Source: an uncultured Alphaproteobacteria bacterium (lineage in GTDB: Bacteria; Pseudomonadota; Alphaproteobacteria; Micropepsales; Micropepsaceae). Taken from it: a DNA stretch of 11,001 nt. The stretch lies in assembly GCA_903922545.1 (NCBI GenBank), contig CAIXUE010000183.1, positions 1-11,001 of the forward strand, read 5' to 3'. Below the pieces are notes generated by a model that made no database searches, had not been told where the DNA came from, and saw only the letters and a list, made by a program, of their open reading frames with translations. The position numbers and the translations under genes are program-made. The stretch's first letter is position 1. The number at the start of each line of letters is the position of its first letter. Positions 1-6,925 of the stretch are shown one piece after another.

Positions 1-2
1 CA

Positions 3-83
3 TCACTGGGATATCGACCACCCGCGCCGCAGACTTTTGTACCCCAGCCGCCCCATCTGGATGGAACGCCTGCTATGCAGTAG
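3..83 (+). CDS. C-terminal end of an IS3-type transposase (partial, runs off the left edge)
   Basis: Reading from base 3 gives a 26-residue tail beginning SLGYRPPAPQTFVP and ending at TAG 81-83. The SLGYRPPAPE/Q-x-x-VP tail is familiar from the C-terminus of DDE integrase-type transposases of the IS3 family, just after the last catalytic Glu region (normally NxxRPHSxLGYRPPAPE). The DDE core itself lies outside the window. Directly downstream is a sequence resembling this group's terminal inverted repeat, which supports the reading. The other two plus frames here give no recognisable protein. The assignment rests on a short motif, so the family is likely and the exact group is unknown. Confidence 0.62.
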   Translation, partial: SLGYRPPAPQTFVPQPPHLDGTPAMQ

Positions 84-118
84 TCTCACTCACGCTGGTA
101 CAAAATATCCGGCAGGCC
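84..118 (+). mobile_element. Right terminal inverted repeat of the IS3-type element
   Basis: Just after the transposase stop, the reverse complement of this stretch begins TGGCCTGC and carries TTTTGTACCAGCG about ten bases further in. IS3-family elements of this kind often end in TGACCTGC...GTACCA. A closely similar terminus appears at 10964 at the other end of the window. The outer boundary is set at the TG..CA end (base 118) by inference; no target duplication can be checked because the left end is not in the window. Confidence 0.5.
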
Positions 119-119
119 A

Positions 120-182
120 CTGGTGGCGGTGGCGCTGTGCGCCCTTGCCGGCGTGTGGATCGCGGCGACGGGCCAGCGCTAG
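120..182 (+). pseudogene. Remnant of an interrupted membrane-protein gene (last ~20 codons)
   Basis: Immediately outside the predicted IS end, an open frame reads LVAVALCALAGVWIAATGQR and stops at TAG 180-182. The peptide is strongly hydrophobic with a short polar tail, like the final transmembrane helix of a membrane protein. It has no start codon of its own and sits exactly where the IS ends, which fits the 3' stub of a gene cut by the insertion. The stop lies tail-to-tail with the next minus-strand gene, a normal spacing for a true gene end. It is short, so chance is a real alternative. Confidence 0.35.
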
Positions 183-188
183 TTCACG

Positions 189-368
189 CTATTGCCCGGA
201 AAGCCAGAGCGCTTCCCTGCGGGCCATGTCCAGCAGATGCGCCAGAAGGGTTTGGGAATTGCCGGCAGCGATTTTTCCAAGACCCGCCAGAATATCCTGG
301 GTGTAACTGGCGGATTCCCGTGGGGTCAGGGGCGGAATTTTCGGCTTGCCGACTCTGCGAGACGCCAT
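189..368 (-). CDS. Small hypothetical protein (59 aa)
   Basis: The protein starts MASRRVGKPKIPPLTPRESA, with a basic proline-containing N-terminus, and ends in a helix-forming stretch containing LLAHLLDMARREALWLSGQ. It resembles small alphaproteobacterial proteins of unknown function that pair a TPxE-like segment with a C-terminal 'LLDMAxxEA' helix; this is a resemblance by eye. The ATG at 368 is preferred over the GTG at 374 because AAGGGG lies five bases upstream of it. No signal peptide or membrane segment is visible. It is convergent with the IS-cut remnant and faces the repeat-bearing intergenic region upstream. Confidence 0.6.
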   Translation of the reverse strand: MASRRVGKPKIPPLTPRESASYTQDILAGLGKIAAGNSQTLLAHLLDMARREALWLSGQ

Positions 369-461
369 GTTCACCCCTTATGTGCGGGGCCAGAATGGCG
401 GCTCACATCAATCCAACGTAACGGCGACAACAGATAACGCTACTATGCGTGACATGGATAC

Positions 462-534
462 AGGTTGTAGCGAAAGTTCCATGAAATATAGGTCTGCAGG
501 CATATTACAACCTTACAACATATGATAGGTTGTA
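462..534. promoter_or_regulatory. Clustered AGGTTGTA half-sites, likely operator/promoter region
   Basis: The 261-base gap between the 59-aa minus gene and the next plus gene is AT-richer than its surroundings. It carries AGGTTGTA at 462-469 and 527-534 and its complement TACAACCT at 506-513; a shorter TACAAC sits at 514-519. The last copies form an inverted pair centred near 520, with two TTACAAC units spaced 8 bases apart (505-511 and 513-519). TATGAT at 521-526 is a good -10 hexamer for the plus strand, but no convincing -35 lies at the right distance, as expected if an activator is needed or the site is repressed. The binding protein is unknown. The rest of the gap holds nothing recognisable. 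Confidence 0.42.
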
Positions 535-629
535 CCGTCGCCGGCCCGGGTTGGCACGCTGGCGGTTGAGAGACATGAGGGCAGTTTGTTGAAGGCTGCC
601 CGCGCTCCCGCTGATCAAGGGAGACGCGC

Positions 630-815
630 GTGGGGCCAGAAGTTGGCGACGCCGGCTGGAAAGTCGGCAGACGGGTTTGCCGGCCGGATGGTCAGGACCG
701 CGGCACCATCGTCGAGGCCAACGGCGTCATCAAAGTGAAGTGGGACAGCGGGCGGACCAGCTATTTCGAGCGAGGCAAGCAGAGCAACGTGCTGCTGGAG
801 CCGCCACAGGATTAG
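630..815 (+). CDS. Small SH3/KOW-like hypothetical protein (61 aa)
   Basis: A GTG start is supported by AAGGGAG at 617-623 with a six-base spacer. The protein has a WKVGRRVCRP opening, then GTIVEANGVIKVKWDSGRTSYF and a C-terminal NVLLEPPQD. This alternating pattern (VGxxV...GxIxExNGxIxVxWDxGxxSYF) looks like a small five-stranded SH3/KOW-type barrel. No enzyme residues, signal peptide or membrane helix are seen. Such domains often bind nucleic acid or protein, but no function can be assigned. A strong terminator follows, so it is probably transcribed alone, from the repeat-bearing region upstream. Confidence 0.72.
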   Translation: MGPEVGDAGWKVGRRVCRPDGQDRGTIVEANGVIKVKWDSGRTSYFERGKQSNVLLEPPQD

Positions 816-862
816 GCTTTGGCGTGGCGGGACCGGCGTATTACGCCGCCATTCTGGAGGGG

Positions 863-900
863 CCCGGTGCGCGTTGTGTTTCGCACCGGGTTTTTCTTTT
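863..900 (+). terminator. Rho-independent terminator after the SH3-like gene
   Basis: A perfect 9-bp stem, CCCGGTGCG (863-871) with CGCACCGGG (882-890), encloses a 10-base loop. TTTTTCTTTT follows directly. It lies 47 bases after the plus-strand stop and touches the stop codon of the convergent lepB gene. Confidence 0.85.
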
Positions 901-1670
901 TACCCGATCGCGCGCAAGAAGCGTGACAGACGCACCAGCCCGGGCCAGCTGGCGGGGCCTTTCATGTTGAGGAAGTCGTAAGAGCCGATGGTGACATCGG
1001 CGCGGGCCATCAGATTTTCCATCGGCACAAAACCGACACCGCCGGATGCGGCGGGCACGCGGCTGTCCAGCGAGTTGTCGCGATTGTCGCCCATCATGAA
1101 GAGATGGCCGGCGGGCACGGTGAAAACCTCGGTGTTGTCGAGCGCGCCGTCCCAGCCCATTTTGAGGATGGGGTGCGTGATGCCGCCAGGCAGGGTTTCG
1201 CTGTAGCGGATAACGGGCGCGAGCGAGCCGTCTTCATTTTCCACGCTGGCGGTTTGGGCGCCCGAGAGCGGCACCGTCTTGCCGTTCAGGACCAGGCGGC
1301 CATGCACCATCTGGATGCGGTCGCCCGGCAGGCCGATGACGCGTTTCACATATGTAATGGAAGGATCGCGCGGCAGGCGGAAAACCGCGACGTCGCCGCG
1401 TTTGGGCAGATGGCTGAAAAGGCGGGTATCGGATTTGGGGCCAAGGGCCAGCGGCAGGGAATAGCGGCTATAGCCATAGGCAAATTTGTTGCCGATCAGG
1501 GCGTCGCCGATGGCCAGGGTGGGCTCCATCGAGCCGGAGGGGACATAAAAAGGCTGGGCGATGGCGGTGGTGGCGCTGAAAACCACGATCAGCACGGCCA
1601 AAGGCTCAGCGATCCAGGCCCGGAAGCGGGCCAGCAGAGTGGCCGGTTTTTGGGGGGAAGTTGTTGTCAT
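900..1670 (-). CDS. lepB: Signal peptidase I
   Basis: This 256-residue membrane serine protease removes N-terminal signal peptides from proteins leaving through Sec or Tat. A single N-terminal membrane segment (about residues 20-40) anchors a periplasmic catalytic domain. Box B is PSGSMEPTL with nucleophile Ser47, and box D is YVKRVIGLPGD with general base Lys109. Box E is GDNRDNSLDSR at 194-204. The length is normal for an alphaproteobacterial enzyme. GAGG just upstream is a modest ribosome site for the ATG at 1670. In many alphaproteobacteria lepB is followed by rnc and era; here it stands alone, convergent with a small gene and divergent from the transketolase-like gene, so it may be a second copy. 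Confidence 0.96.
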   Translation of the reverse strand: MTTTSPQKPATLLARFRAWIAEPLAVLIVVFSATTAIAQPFYVPSGSMEPTLAIGDALIGNKFAYGYSRYSLPLALGPKSDTRLFSHLPKRGDVAVFRLPRDPSITYVKRVIGLPGDRIQMVHGRLVLNGKTVPLSGAQTASVENEDGSLAPVIRYSETLPGGITHPILKMGWDGALDNTEVFTVPAGHLFMMGDNRDNSLDSRVPAASGGVGFVPMENLMARADVTIGSYDFLNMKGPASWPGLVRLSRFLRAIG

Positions 1671-1865
1671 GCCTCAGCTTATCCCCAAATGCGGTTTGCT
1701 GCCCATATCCCCGTCATTGGCAGCGCTTTTCATCAACGTTTTCCAATGCTAAGCAGTGCCCCGCCCCGGCAGGCCAAACGCCATCGGGGCACATTCCAGC
1801 CCAGATCGGGTAACAGCCGGCGGGGAATTCGCCGGGATCAAGAATAACACGTGGGAGATACGCTT

Positions 1866-4361
1866 ATGGCATCCGGGTTGAGCAGCGAAGACCGCGCGCG
1901 TCTGGAAGACGTTGGGTTCATGACCTGCATGACACTGACCCTATTGGGCAACTATGCCCAGACGGGTCACTTTGGCGGCCCCCTCGCCTACACCCCTTTC
2001 AACGTGGCCGCCCATCTGGCCGGGCCCAAGCATGGCGGCATGCGCTATGACTATCGGCGCCCCAAGCACCCCTTTGGCGACAAGTTCATGATGGCGGCCG
2101 GCCACAGCGTGCCGACCTGCTATGCGCTCTGGATGGTTTTGGGCCAGGCGCTGGCCCGCCAGTACGAACTGACCAACGACGCGCGCTATCACTGCGATCC
2201 CAAGGTGGCGATGCTGCCGATCGATGCGATCGGCTTTCGCCGCGGCGCCAACGCCATGGCGACCATCCTGAAGGACAACAATCTGGAGAATGATCCGTTG
2301 TTCGCGCAGGCCAAGCTGCGCGGCATCAAGGCGCTGGCCGGTCATGCCGAAAGCGTGGATCTGACCAATGACGTCAATGGCGGCCCGTCGGGTGTCGGCG
2401 TCGCCATGTCGGCGGGCAAGGCCGCGTTCTGGGACATCGCCGGCATGGGCGACAGCCCCAACACGCCGAAGATTCTGGCGTTTGAAGGCGAGTTCGCCAT
2501 GACCGAAGGCCATGCCCAGGAACTGAAGACCCAGGCGCTGGGTCTGGGCGTGGGCAAGCGGCTGCGCGTTATTCTGTCGGACAACAATGCCGGTATCGAC
2601 GACGCGCTGCTGGGCGGCGTGATCCCCAAGCGCAACACAGGTTACAACATCGCCGAGCAGTGGACGTCTTACGGCTGGAACGTGATCGGCGTCGCCGATG
2701 GCGGCGATTACGGCCAGGTTGTGGCCGCGCTGACCGAGATGGAAAACTGGGACGCGGCGGACCGCCGCCCGATGATCGCCATCGCCCAGACCCTGAAGGG
2801 TTACTGGCCCGCGGCCAGCAACGGCCAGCTGACCAATTCGGTCAAGCAGATCGTCAGCTACCAGAGCCATCCCTATGGCCAGAAGATGAACTCGGAATAT
2901 TTCCAGGCGCTGGCTTCGACGTTCGAAGCCCGTTACGGCGTGACCTTCCAGGGTATTCGCGATGGCGCGGTGACGGACGAGCGCCAGCGTCTGATTCAGT
3001 TCAAGACCAACATGGACGTTGTCATGTCGGTGCTGGACAAGAACGGCCTGGGCGACTGGGTCGCCAACCGTCTGGTCGAAATCGGCGACATGGTGAAGGA
3101 CAATGAGCCGTCTTATTTCGGCGGCAAGCCCGACCCCTTCCTGGACGATCGTTTGAAGGTCGCCAACCTGCCGGCCGAACCGCAGAAGCTGAAGATCAAG
3201 AACCGGATTTCAGGCGCGGAAAAGGAAGTCTCGCTGAGCCTGTTCAAGAAAGCCGGCGAGCCGGCGGGTCCGCGGCGCGCGATTTCCGAAGTGCTGAAGT
3301 GGATGAATTACGTTACCGAAAACCGTTTCCTGACGTTGGCGGCGGACCTTTCGGAATCCATCAATGTCGAGCATGGCAGCCTGTGGGGCCATTACGATCC
3401 GGAGACCAATCCGCTGGGCACCCGCGTCAAGGCGGCGATCCAGGAAGCGGGCAATGTGTGTTCCGCCATCGGTCTGGTCAGCCAGAGCGCCAGCGTCGAT
3501 CCGGAGAAATTCTCCGGCGTGTGGGCGCTGTCAGGCACCTATGGCGCCTTCACGCCGTTGATGTACACGCCGGCCCGCATCTGGAGCCAGCAGAACCAGG
3601 ACAGCAAATTCCGCACCGGCGTGCTGCACATTCTGGTGGGCCATTCGGGCCCGGAAACAGCGGCGGACGGACGCAGCCATTTCGGCATCTTCGCCACCCA
3701 AGTGTGGAAGCTGTTCCCGCGCGGCCAGAGCATCCAGTTGAATTTCTGGGACTATAACGACGTGGCCGCCGGTTATTTCGCCGCCGCCGAAATTGCGGCG
3801 CGCGAACAGAAGGTGGGCATCATCATCATCGAAGTGGCGCGCCCCGACTTCCCGGTGGCCGACCGCAGCAAGTTCGCGGACAAGGATCCCAAGGCTGCCG
3901 CCAAGGGCCTGTATGTCATCCGCGACTTCGAACCCGGCAAGCCCAAGCACGGCTATGTCATCGCCAGCGGTTCGAGTTCGACCGTCAATCTGGTGAAGGC
4001 GCTGCCCAAGCTGGAAGAAGCCGGCATCAATGTGAAAGTGGTCTCGGCGATCAGCGAAGAGCTGTTCGACCGCCAGCCGGAATCCTATCGCAACTCGGTC
4101 TTGCCGCCCGAAGCCCTGCTGGACGCCATGGTCGTCACCTCGGGCACGCGGCGCGTCTGGCCGGTGCGCGGGCTGGGCCCCATGACCGACGCCTATTCGC
4201 TGACTTCGGACTGGGATGACCAGTGGCTGACGGGCGGACTGGAAAAGGACGTGATCGCCGAGGCGCATCTGGACCCGGAATCGATCATCAAGGGCGTGAC
4301 GCGCTTCGCCAAGGACCGCGCCAACCGCATCAGCAAACAGAAGGCCGCGCTGACGGACTAA
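1866..4361 (+). CDS. Divergent transketolase-like thiamine-diphosphate enzyme
   Basis: This 831-residue protein has the transketolase layout: TPP-binding domain, pyrimidine-binding domain, C-terminal domain. Near the start are TGHFGG (His35) and AAGHS (His80), matching the SGHPG and SxGHGS substrate-site histidines of transketolases. The TPP/Mg motif is degenerate: FEGEFAMTEGH (about 206-216) stands where GDG is usual, with SDNNAGID at 238-245. The pyrimidine domain has QEAGN with Glu527, the expected cofactor-activating acid, and GHSGPETAADGRSH (592-605), matching the usual HDSxGxGEDGPTH. At 831 aa it is longer than typical transketolases (about 660). ATG 1866 is chosen over GTG 1851 because GGGAGA lies seven bases upstream. 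It probably transfers two-carbon or related units in the cytoplasm; the substrate is unknown. Confidence 0.9.
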   Translation: MASGLSSEDRARLEDVGFMTCMTLTLLGNYAQTGHFGGPLAYTPFNVAAHLAGPKHGGMRYDYRRPKHPFGDKFMMAAGHSVPTCYALWMVLGQALARQYELTNDARYHCDPKVAMLPIDAIGFRRGANAMATILKDNNLENDPLFAQAKLRGIKALAGHAESVDLTNDVNGGPSGVGVAMSAGKAAFWDIAGMGDSPNTPKILAFEGEFAMTEGHAQELKTQALGLGVGKRLRVILSDNNAGIDDALLGGVIPKRNTGYNIAEQWTSYGWNVIGVADGGDYGQVVAALTEMENWDAADRRPMIAIAQTLKGYWPAASNGQLTNSVKQIVSYQSHPYGQKMNSEYFQALASTFEARYGVTFQGIRDGAVTDERQRLIQFKTNMDVVMSVLDKNGLGDWVANRLVEIGDMVKDNEPSYFGGKPDPFLDDRLKVANLPAEPQKLKIKNRISGAEKEVSLSLFKKAGEPAGPRRAISEVLKWMNYVTENRFLTLAADLSESINVEHGSLWGHYDPETNPLGTRVKAAIQEAGNVCSAIGLVSQSASVDPEKFSGVWALSGTYGAFTPLMYTPARIWSQQNQDSKFRTGVLHILVGHSGPETAADGRSHFGIFATQVWKLFPRGQSIQLNFWDYNDVAAGYFAAAEIAAREQKVGIIIIEVARPDFPVADRSKFADKDPKAAAKGLYVIRDFEPGKPKHGYVIASGSSSTVNLVKALPKLEEAGINVKVVSAISEELFDRQPESYRNSVLPPEALLDAMVVTSGTRRVWPVRGLGPMTDAYSLTSDWDDQWLTGGLEKDVIAEAHLDPESIIKGVTRFAKDRANRISKQKAALTD

Positions 4362-4384
4362 GTCAGCAGACCTGGAAGAGACAA

Positions 4385-4422
4385 GGGACCAAAGGTGAAA
4401 GCCTTTGGTCCCTTTTTCTTTT
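4385..4422 (+). terminator. Rho-independent terminator after the transketolase-like gene
   Basis: An 11-bp perfect stem, GGGACCAAAGG (4385-4395) with CCTTTGGTCCC (4402-4412), has a 6-base loop and is followed by TTTTTCTTTT. It begins 24 bases after the stop codon and ends against the stop of the convergent cupin gene. On the minus strand the following bases are only weakly T-rich, so it mainly serves the plus-strand gene. Confidence 0.9.
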
Positions 4423-5446
4423 AGTTGTCGCTTGCCGTGTTATTTTCATTGTTGAAGGGCGCGGGCACGATGGCCAGGCGTTCGGAAAAGCCGGGACCTT
4501 CCAGCGACATCTGATGCCAGGTGCTTTGCGGCGCGGCCATCACATCGCCTTCATGGGCATGGAACTCGCCGGTATTTTCGAACTGTCCGACCACGGTGCC
4601 GGACTGGATGATCCACCATTCCATCTTGCCGCCATGCAGATGGCCGAACACCTTTTTCGGATCGAAGGGCTTGGCGGCGGCGGCCCCCGGCGGCGGCCCC
4701 TGGGTGGGCTGGCCGCCCTTGCCGGCGCATGCGGCGGCCGCCGGATCGTTGGCCTGGGCATAGCCGCCCAGCGCACCGGCATACATGTACGCCTCATTCA
4801 CTTTTTCGCCGATGGGCTGGCAGTTGGTGACGGCGTCGAAAAGATTCCAGTGCACCTGGTTGGGGCCAGTATAAACGCCCGGCGTGTGGTTGAAGGCGAC
4901 TTTCACAACCTCCTGCCCAGCGATGGGCGGCGGCGGCGGTTCGCTGGCGGGATAGACCGTGTTGGCGCCAGTGGGATGCACCTCAATCCACAGCGCGTTC
5001 TGGTTGCCGGCGATTTCCCAGGAATGAATGGTGCTGCTCAGCACATTGACGATTGAGCCGCGCGTGGCGGTGACGGGCGGCTGGCCTTCGACGGTGAAGT
5101 GAATTTCACCCGCCATCACCACGAACATGGCGTTGGTATCTTCATTCATGCGGGCACCGAATTTGGTGCCCGGGGCGGCGGAATTGTAGCTGGCCTGCTG
5201 CTCCGCATTGGAGAGGATCGGCTGGGACCAGTTGTTCTGGCCGGCATGCATCGCCTTGATGTCGGCAATCCGCCACAGCGGCTTGTTGGGCAGGGTATAG
5301 ACGCCGCCCGGTTCCTTGTAGGACCACCATTGCTGCTGCGGCGGACGCGGTCCGCGCGCACCCTGGGCCAAGCCCGGATTGGCCGGAAACGCTGCCGCTG
5401 CGGCAACCGCGAGCGCCGCGGCGCTGATCCATAAATGTCTTTTCAT
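4421..5446 (-). CDS. Exported two-cupin-domain protein
   Basis: This 341-residue protein has a clear Sec signal peptide (MKRHLWIS, an alanine-rich core, then GLA|QG near residue 27). Two cupin barrels follow, joined by a proline-rich linker that includes EPPPPP. The second domain carries a full cupin metal set: HLHGGKME with His269, His271 and Glu276, Gly283 at the expected spacing, and His311 in TWHQ. The first domain (about 95-155) lacks the HxH pair and is probably structural. The ATG at 5446 is chosen because GGGGAAAG lies just upstream and the signal peptide starts there; a longer open frame to 5518 looks untranslated. It is probably a periplasmic metal-binding protein or oxygenase of unknown substrate. 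It diverges from the thiol/flavin operon. Confidence 0.82.
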   Translation of the reverse strand: MKRHLWISAAALAVAAAAAFPANPGLAQGARGPRPPQQQWWSYKEPGGVYTLPNKPLWRIADIKAMHAGQNNWSQPILSNAEQQASYNSAAPGTKFGARMNEDTNAMFVVMAGEIHFTVEGQPPVTATRGSIVNVLSSTIHSWEIAGNQNALWIEVHPTGANTVYPASEPPPPPIAGQEVVKVAFNHTPGVYTGPNQVHWNLFDAVTNCQPIGEKVNEAYMYAGALGGYAQANDPAAAACAGKGGQPTQGPPPGAAAAKPFDPKKVFGHLHGGKMEWWIIQSGTVVGQFENTGEFHAHEGDVMAAPQSTWHQMSLEGPGFSERLAIVPAPFNNENNTASDN

Positions 5447-5557
5447 TGTGCTTTCCCCGGTTGTTTGCGGCAAGGCTATCAAAGGCGGCCGCGAGGGGCT
5501 AGGCTGTTTGCCGCCCATCCCTTAAAACGGGCCCCGCAAAAGCACCGGACGGGCGGC

Positions 5558-6193
5558 ATGAAAAAAACACTGGCGGTATTGAGCTGTATTTTCCTGACCC
5601 TGGCGGTGCTGGGTGCGCAGGCCGCGACCTTGCCCCCCGACCAAGTGACAGCCCAGGACCTGGTCATGGGCAATGCCAAAGCGCCTGTCACCATGATTGA
5701 ATATTATGCCCAGGCCTGTTCGGTCTGCGCCGCCTGGGACAAGGATGTGTTTCCCCAGATCAAGGCCAAATATATCGACACCGGCAAGGTGCGTTATGTG
5801 ATGCGCCTGTTCCCGCTGTTTCCGGTGGACGGGCCTTCCTACAAGCTGACGCGCTGTGTGGCGCCGGACAAATACCTCCAGGCGATGGAGCTGTTATTCC
5901 GCAATCAGCCGCTATGGGACAATGCCGAATACAAGAACGCGGACGCCGGCGCCGGGCTGATGAAAATGGCACATATGCTGGGACTGAGCGACGAAAAGGC
6001 CAAGGCCTGCATGATGTCGCCCGCGCTGGACGCCGGCGTCAACAAATCGGCGCAGGAAGCCAATGAACGTTACGGCATCCCGGGCACGCCCACTTTGGTG
6101 ATCAATTTCAAGAGAGCCGATCTTCCGCATTTGAATTTTGCCTCCGCAGCGGCCGCGATTGATGCGGCGCTGGCCGCAAAAGGCGTCAAATAA
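5558..6193 (+). CDS. Exported DsbA-family thiol:disulfide protein
   Basis: This 211-residue thioredoxin-fold protein of the DsbA-like (Thioredoxin_4) type is exported to the periplasm. The signal peptide MKKTLAVLSCIFLTLAVLG ends near AQA|A at residue 22. The active site is CSVC (54-57) in place of the common CPHC. The cis-proline loop is GIPGTP (Pro178). Two further cysteines (100 and 151) lie in the inserted helical region and may pair. The ATG at 5558 starts the signal peptide; an open frame reaches back to 5435 but has no leader-like sequence. It is the first gene of a tight run with an FMN transferase, an FMN carrier and an RnfD-like protein, so it may receive or pass electrons there. That partnership is inferred. 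Confidence 0.88.
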   Translation: MKKTLAVLSCIFLTLAVLGAQAATLPPDQVTAQDLVMGNAKAPVTMIEYYAQACSVCAAWDKDVFPQIKAKYIDTGKVRYVMRLFPLFPVDGPSYKLTRCVAPDKYLQAMELLFRNQPLWDNAEYKNADAGAGLMKMAHMLGLSDEKAKACMMSPALDAGVNKSAQEANERYGIPGTPTLVINFKRADLPHLNFASAAAAIDAALAAKGVK

Positions 6194-6196
6194 GCC

Positions 6197-6925
6197 ATGT
6201 TGCAGCAGACATGTTCTGTCATGGGCATGACGGCCAAACTCGCCATCGCGGATTTCGCCGCCACGGCCAAAGACATGGATATGGTGTTTGAATTTTTCCG
6301 GGAAACCGACCGTCGCTTCAGCCCCTTTATCGCCGACAGCGAACTTTGCGCCCTTAATCGCGGCGCGACGGCGATGAGCGCGCCGATGCGCGAAGTGCTG
6401 GATCTGGCGGAAGAAAGCCGCCAGGCCATGAAAGGCTATTTCAATATCCGCCGCCCTGACGGAATGGTGGATACCAGCGGTCTTGTCAAAGGCTGGGCGA
6501 TACGGGGCGGCGCAAAGATTTTGAAAGAGCGCGGCCATGAGAATTTCGCAGTCGAAATCGGCGGCGATATCCAGACCAGCGGTGTGATGGAGGATGGCGG
6601 CGACTGGAAAGTGGGCATTCGCAGCCCCTTTGCCGATGCGGTGGTGAAGATTCTGTATCCGCGCGGCGGCGGTGTCGCCACGTCGGGCAGCTATCATCAG
6701 GGCACGCATATTTATGATCCGCATGGCGGCGTGCCAGAAGGCGTCGTGAGCCTGACGGTGATCGCGGACGATATTCTGGCCGCCGATATCGCCGCCACCG
6801 CCGCTTTCGCCATGGGCAAAGACGGGATTTATTTCCTGGAAAAAGAGCCCGGGCTGGAAGCCTATGCGATTGACGCCATGGGCCGGGCGAAAATGACCAG
6901 CGGCCTGGCGCAGTATCTGTCATGA
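6197..6925 (+). CDS. apbE: ApbE-type FAD:protein FMN transferase (short form)
   Basis: ApbE enzymes move FMN from FAD onto a Ser/Thr of a target protein, using Mg. This 242-residue version has the family motifs: VMGMT near the start, DTSGLVKGWA (92-101), VEIGGDI (119-125), ATSG (161-164), HIYDP (171-175) and DILAADIAATAAFAMG (192-207). Usual bacterial forms are about 300-350 aa; the region between the first domain and DTSGLVKGWA is compressed. There is no signal peptide or lipobox, and the previous gene's TAA is in the same frame two codons earlier, so the protein cannot start further upstream. It is likely cytoplasmic. The next gene, overlapping by ATGA, encodes the obvious FMN acceptor. Confidence 0.92.
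   Translation: MLQQTCSVMGMTAKLAIADFAATAKDMDMVFEFFRETDRRFSPFIADSELCALNRGATAMSAPMREVLDLAEESRQAMKGYFNIRRPDGMVDTSGLVKGWAIRGGAKILKERGHENFAVEIGGDIQTSGVMEDGGDWKVGIRSPFADAVVKILYPRGGGVATSGSYHQGTHIYDPHGGVPEGVVSLTVIADDILAADIAATAAFAMGKDGIYFLEKEPGLEAYAIDAMGRAKMTSGLAQYLS

Noticed and set aside
37..437. Several overlapping plus-strand open frames of 80-95 codons
   Set aside because: They are Arg/Pro/Ser-rich shadow translations across the IS end and the 59-aa minus gene, with no ribosome sites or family features.
1104..1847. 247-codon plus-strand open frame antisense to lepB
   Set aside because: It mirrors lepB codon bias, is His/Gln/Gly-rich, and overlaps a gene with all catalytic motifs.
4223..5056. 277-codon plus-strand frame across the transketolase-cupin junction
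   Set aside because: It spans a strong terminator and is antisense to the cupin protein.
5467..5514. 7-bp inverted repeat GCGGCAA / TTGCCGC between the cupin and DsbA-like genes
   Set aside because: Short, 34 bases apart and GC-rich, so it is likely chance; kept only as a weak operator candidate.
5447..5518. Longer N-terminus for the cupin protein (start at 5518)
   Set aside because: It would bury the signal peptide behind 24 residues; the ATG at 5446 has a good ribosome site and begins the signal peptide.
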